The notes beneath the pieces are model-generated. The model worked only from the letters and a program-made list of their open reading frames with translations, was not told where the DNA came from and did not search any database. A DNA stretch of 64,000 bases, taken from the NCBI GenBank assembly GCA_021201335.1, contig JAJQFD010000034.1, forward strand, positions 23,436 through 87,435. Direction: 5' to 3'. Source of the stretch: Bacteroides sp. (GTDB lineage Bacteria; Bacteroidota; Bacteroidia; Bacteroidales; Bacteroidaceae). The position numbers and the translations under genes were made by a program. Below are positions 63,948 through 64,000 of this stretch, one piece after another (position 1 is the stretch's first letter; every line of letters begins with the position of its first letter).

Positions 63948-64000
63948 AGCGGAAGACGGGGCTCAAACCCGCGACCCTCAGCTTGGAAGGCTAATGCTCT
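63948..64000 (-). tRNA. tRNA-Gly(TCC), cut by the window edge
   Basis: On the minus strand the anticodon arm TTAGC-CTTCCAA-GCTGA has anticodon TCC (Gly). The T arm GCGGG-TTTGAGC-CCCGT and the 3' acceptor strand CTTCCGC with discriminator T (63948) follow. No CCA is encoded. The 5' end, expected near 64020, is outside the window. Confidence 0.85.

Overview
The window looks like chromosome of a member of the Bacteroidales, most likely close to Parabacteroides or Dysgonomonas (inference). The evidence is the Bacteroidetes -7 promoter motif TAnnTTTG in front of many genes, few Shine-Dalgarno sequences, and typical families: GH95 and GH2 lipoproteins, DUF3256, a BT_3928-like DoxX protein, DUF1599, and the nadK/pdxJ/ExbB/ExbD/TonB cluster. 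No prophage, transposase or CRISPR array is visible.

Layout. 1-396: terminators and a possible small structured RNA. 397-2931: GH95 fucosidase lipoprotein. 3109-10197: nadK diverging from pdxJ-exbB-exbD-tonB-DJ-1-ispD-recG. 10335-15038: M23/LysM peptidase, DUF1599, DoxX-like protein, tpiA, SPOR protein, folE, ending against dnaG (minus). 17255-20108: two tandem PAS kinase paralogues, both damaged or degenerate. 20297-24420 (minus): the Phe/Tyr operon pheA, aminotransferase, DAHP synthase-chorismate mutase, tyrA. It is preceded by an apparent transcription attenuator with a leader peptide of which 11 of 26 residues are Phe or Tyr. 24594-29542 (minus): recJ, recQ, a TPR protein and a small membrane protein. 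29854-33905: lipid/sugar modification genes (epimerase, ArnT-like transferase, LAB_N protein, GT2). 34081-36027: a two-component system broken by a frameshift and an amber codon. 36146-38636: a 52-residue membrane peptide followed by rnfC and rnfD without the rest of the rnf operon. 39238-41802: GH2 lipoprotein. 42499-48919: thioesterase, tsaC, ClC channel, fmt, truA, DUF2461 and an EamA transporter. 49008-53064: frameshifted glucosaminidase, DUF3256 protein, a lipase-like lipoprotein and an unknown exported protein.

53125-63602 is the most system-like region. An XRE/S24-like regulator is transcribed away from a run of YbjN-like protein, PspA, a 28-residue membrane peptide, a YqiJ-like OB-fold membrane protein, a YqiK-type flotillin, a very large AAA+ ATPase (DUF3686 type) and a small membrane protein. 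The regulator and the operon share about 100 bp holding two operator-like repeats that overlap both promoters. The ATPase reading frame begins in another frame and can be joined by a -1 shift at a canonical A AAA AAC slippery heptamer. The region reads as an envelope-stress or membrane-domain module.

Two further patterns stand out. A composite repeat family (22-nt units with CCGGTAG, 21-nt units with GCATTGAGTTAT) sits only in convergent intergenic gaps, about two helical turns per unit. Several genes carry homopolymer frameshifts (positions 18461-18473, 19982, 34495, 49296, 58297), which means either sequencing error or slippage/phase-variation tracts.
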